The notes beneath the pieces are model-generated. The model made no database searches and was not told where the DNA came from. It worked only from the letters and a program-made list of their open reading frames with translations. Positions 5,317-7,089 of a DNA stretch of 7,089 nucleotides are shown piece after piece. This stretch comes from CAZJBS01 sp964544475. GTDB taxonomy: Bacteria > CLD3 > SB21. The stretch's first letter is position 1; every line of letters starts with the position of its first letter. The DNA lies in contig CAZJBS010000066.1 of assembly GCA_964544475.1 (NCBI GenBank), positions 1-7,089 of the forward strand. The letters run 5' to 3'. A program made the translations under genes and the position numbers.

Positions 5317-7089
5317 ATGAGAAGACTGATTCTGAATCTTGGCTTGTTGCTCTGCGCAACGACCGGCGTGTTTGCGCAGGCCGTTGTTTCGGACCGGCTG
5401 CAGAACGCCCTGGACCAGGCGGGCGAAGCGCAAACGCCGATTCAGGCCGTGGTGGTGCTGGATCAACAGGTTGACATCGTCGCTCTGGACCGGCAGTTAT
5501 ATGCCGAGCGGGCGTCGCTCAATGAGCGCGCCTTCCGCGTCATCACCGCGTTGCAGGAAATGGCCGCGTCGACGCAGGGCGAAATCCTGGATTACCTGAA
5601 CGCCAAAACGACTTCCGAAGTCGTGAGCTTCCGCGAATTTTGGATTGCCAACATGATTCAGGTTGAAGCGGTGCCGTCCGTGTTGCTGGAACTTTCCAGG
5701 AATGCGAAAATCGGCTTCATGGATTTGGACGCCACGCTGGAATGGGATCGGCCCGTCGCCCGTCGGGGTGGTCTGGAATCCAGTCCCAATGGTTCCGAAC
5801 CCGGATTGCGGGCGATCAATGCCCACCTGATGTGGGCGGCTGGATTCACGGGCGCCGGTCGTATTGTGATGAATGACGACACGGGCGTCGACTGGACGCA
5901 TCCGGCGTACACGGCGCGCTGGCGGGGCAATTTTGTCCCCCATAACCAGGCCTGGTTTGAGAACGGCGCTCCGTCGAACGGAACGCCCAACGATTGCGAC
6001 GGCCACGGTTCGCACACCATGGGCACGATGTGCGGCCTGGTGACGTCCACCAATGATACGATCGGCGTGGCTTTTGACGCGCAGTGGATCGCGTCCAATG
6101 GCATTTGCACATCGCCTCACACGACGTGGTCGATTGCGGCCTGGCAATGGGCGATGGATCCGGACGGGAATCCCAACACCATCACGGATATGCCGGATGT
6201 GATCAGCAACAGCTGGTATGATCCGAGCGCCACAGATTGCGGCAACGGCATTTACCGGCCGGTCATGGATGCGGTCGAAGCCGCGGGCATCGCCATCGTG
6301 TTTTCCGCCGGCAATAATGGACCCGGCGCATCGACGCTGACCATTCCGAAGAATACGAATACGACGTTGGTGAATGCGTTTGCCACCGGCGCCGTCAATG
6401 CCAATGGCAGTTGGCCCTATCCCATCGCCAGCTTCAGCAGCCGGGGACCTTCGACCTGCGGCGGTACAGGCAGTTATCTTATCAAACCGGAAGCCAGCGC
6501 CCCTGGCGTCAATGTGCGTTCCAGTGTTCCCGGCGGTTCGTTTGCCAATTATGATGGCACGTCGATGGCCGCTCCGCATGTGTCCGGCGCCATTGCGTTA
6601 TTGAAACAGGCCCATCCCAACCGGACGGGTCATGAACTCAAGATGGCCTTGTACAACACGGCACGTGATCTCGGCGCCGCCGGAGAAGACAATGACTATG
6701 GCATGGGCTTTATCGATGTATGGGCGGCCCATCTCAGCCTCGCGGATCCCCTGGATCCGAAACCGGTCAGCAACGCGGACGTGTACAGTGACTACACGAC
6801 GCCCACCTCCGCCCATGTCACGTGGACGGACCCGACGGAATTTGAAAATGGCGATACGTTGATCAATTTTGCGATTGACGTGTATCGGGAAGCGACGTTC
6901 GCGGGTTCGGTGGCGAAAGGCGTCGAGTCATTCACAGACAATGGACTTACGACGTACAATCAATACACCTACAAGATTTACACACGGGCAACTCCATCGG
7001 ACAGTTTGAGTTCGGACGTCAGTGTCGGTCCGGTGTACGCCGGCGGGCACCCGGTGCCGGAGAAGCCGACGGGCGTCGGAGTGGTGGGT
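5317..7089 (+). CDS. Secreted subtilisin-like serine protease (S8) with fibronectin type III-like domain, 3' end cut by window
   Basis: The frame stays open for 591 residues to the window edge. Residues 1-20 form a Sec signal peptide ending VFA. Residues 21-150 are a propeptide of the bacillopeptidase F-like kind (FREFWIANMIQVEAVP region), expected to assist folding and then be removed. The catalytic domain, roughly 160-475, has the full triad: Asp188 (DDTGVDWTHP), His230 (GHGSHTMG) and Ser416 (GTSMAAPHVSG), with oxyanion Asn333 (SAGNNGPG). Five cysteines remain after signal removal (227, 239, 264, 308, 381), suggesting one or two disulfides and a secreted location. Residues about 478-576 look like a fibronectin type III domain (AHVTWTDP, YTYKIYTRA), and a second similar domain may begin near 578. 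It is probably an extracellular endopeptidase for nutrient protein or matrix. A C-terminal sorting or anchoring signal cannot be judged because the end is missing. It has its own leader and is not part of the upstream operon. Confidence 0.93.
   Translation, partial: MRRLILNLGLLLCATTGVFAQAVVSDRLQNALDQAGEAQTPIQAVVVLDQQVDIVALDRQLYAERASLNERAFRVITALQEMAASTQGEILDYLNAKTTSEVVSFREFWIANMIQVEAVPSVLLELSRNAKIGFMDLDATLEWDRPVARRGGLESSPNGSEPGLRAINAHLMWAAGFTGAGRIVMNDDTGVDWTHPAYTARWRGNFVPHNQAWFENGAPSNGTPNDCDGHGSHTMGTMCGLVTSTNDTIGVAFDAQWIASNGICTSPHTTWSIAAWQWAMDPDGNPNTITDMPDVISNSWYDPSATDCGNGIYRPVMDAVEAAGIAIVFSAGNNGPGASTLTIPKNTNTTLVNAFATGAVNANGSWPYPIASFSSRGPSTCGGTGSYLIKPEASAPGVNVRSSVPGGSFANYDGTSMAAPHVSGAIALLKQAHPNRTGHELKMALYNTARDLGAAGEDNDYGMGFIDVWAAHLSLADPLDPKPVSNADVYSDYTTPTSAHVTWTDPTEFENGDTLINFAIDVYREATFAGSVAKGVESFTDNGLTTYNQYTYKIYTRATPSDSLSSDVSVGPVYAGGHPVPEKPTGVGVVG

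Noticed and set aside
5497..6579. A 360-codon minus-strand frame opposite the S8 protease
   Set aside because: It is antisense to a gene with a full Asp-His-Ser triad, and its translation is low-complexity (Arg, Gly, His, Ile) with no domain.
1..7089. A defence island or other new multi-gene system built around the caspase-like gene
   Set aside because: The caspase-like protein is exported and transcribed away from the other genes. The neighbours are a housekeeping-type desulfurase, a flavin reductase and a secreted protease. No nuclease, transposase, toxin or signalling gene is present.

Overview
This 7.1 kb window of moderately GC-rich bacterial DNA holds four protein-coding genes, one of them cut by the right edge. 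It contains no rRNA, tRNA, CRISPR array or insertion sequence that I can see. Both outer genes encode proteins with signal peptides and animal-like or secreted-enzyme domain architectures. Together with TTG(N)17TACTTT-type promoter candidates, this suggests a free-living Gram-negative lineage with many exported proteins, possibly in or near the Fibrobacterota-Chlorobi-Bacteroidota group. That assignment is weak and rests on style, not on a marker gene.

Layout. On the minus strand, 58-3198 encodes a 1046-residue exported protein with about 14 WD40 repeats (enough for two seven-bladed propellers), an Ig-like spacer and a C-terminal caspase-like (C14) peptidase domain with an intact His-Cys dyad. 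A nested hairpin with a short T-rich tail follows its stop codon. A 240-base divergent intergenic region (3199-3438) carries one candidate promoter per strand, both with the same -10 hexamer, and an imperfect palindrome. On the plus strand, a GTG-started IscS/NifS-type cysteine desulfurase (3439-4626) overlaps by four bases a small flavin reductase-like FMN-binding protein (4623-5117), forming a tight two-gene operon. After 199 non-coding bases with a TTGACA element, a spaced direct repeat and a terminator-like hairpin comes a secreted subtilisin-like (S8) protease (5317 to beyond 7089). It has a propeptide, a complete catalytic triad and at least one fibronectin type III-like domain.

How the genes relate. 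Only the desulfurase and flavin reductase are clearly co-expressed: one makes persulfide sulfur from cysteine with PLP, and the other would handle flavin-linked electrons. No scaffold (IscU/NifU) or other Fe-S gene is present. The caspase-like protein and the S8 protease are separate transcription units on opposite strands, and nothing shows that they act together. I do not see a convincing new multi-gene system. The most noteworthy objects are the exported double-propeller caspase-like protein with an EF-hand-like loop, the desulfurase-flavin reductase pairing, and the structured regulatory regions.
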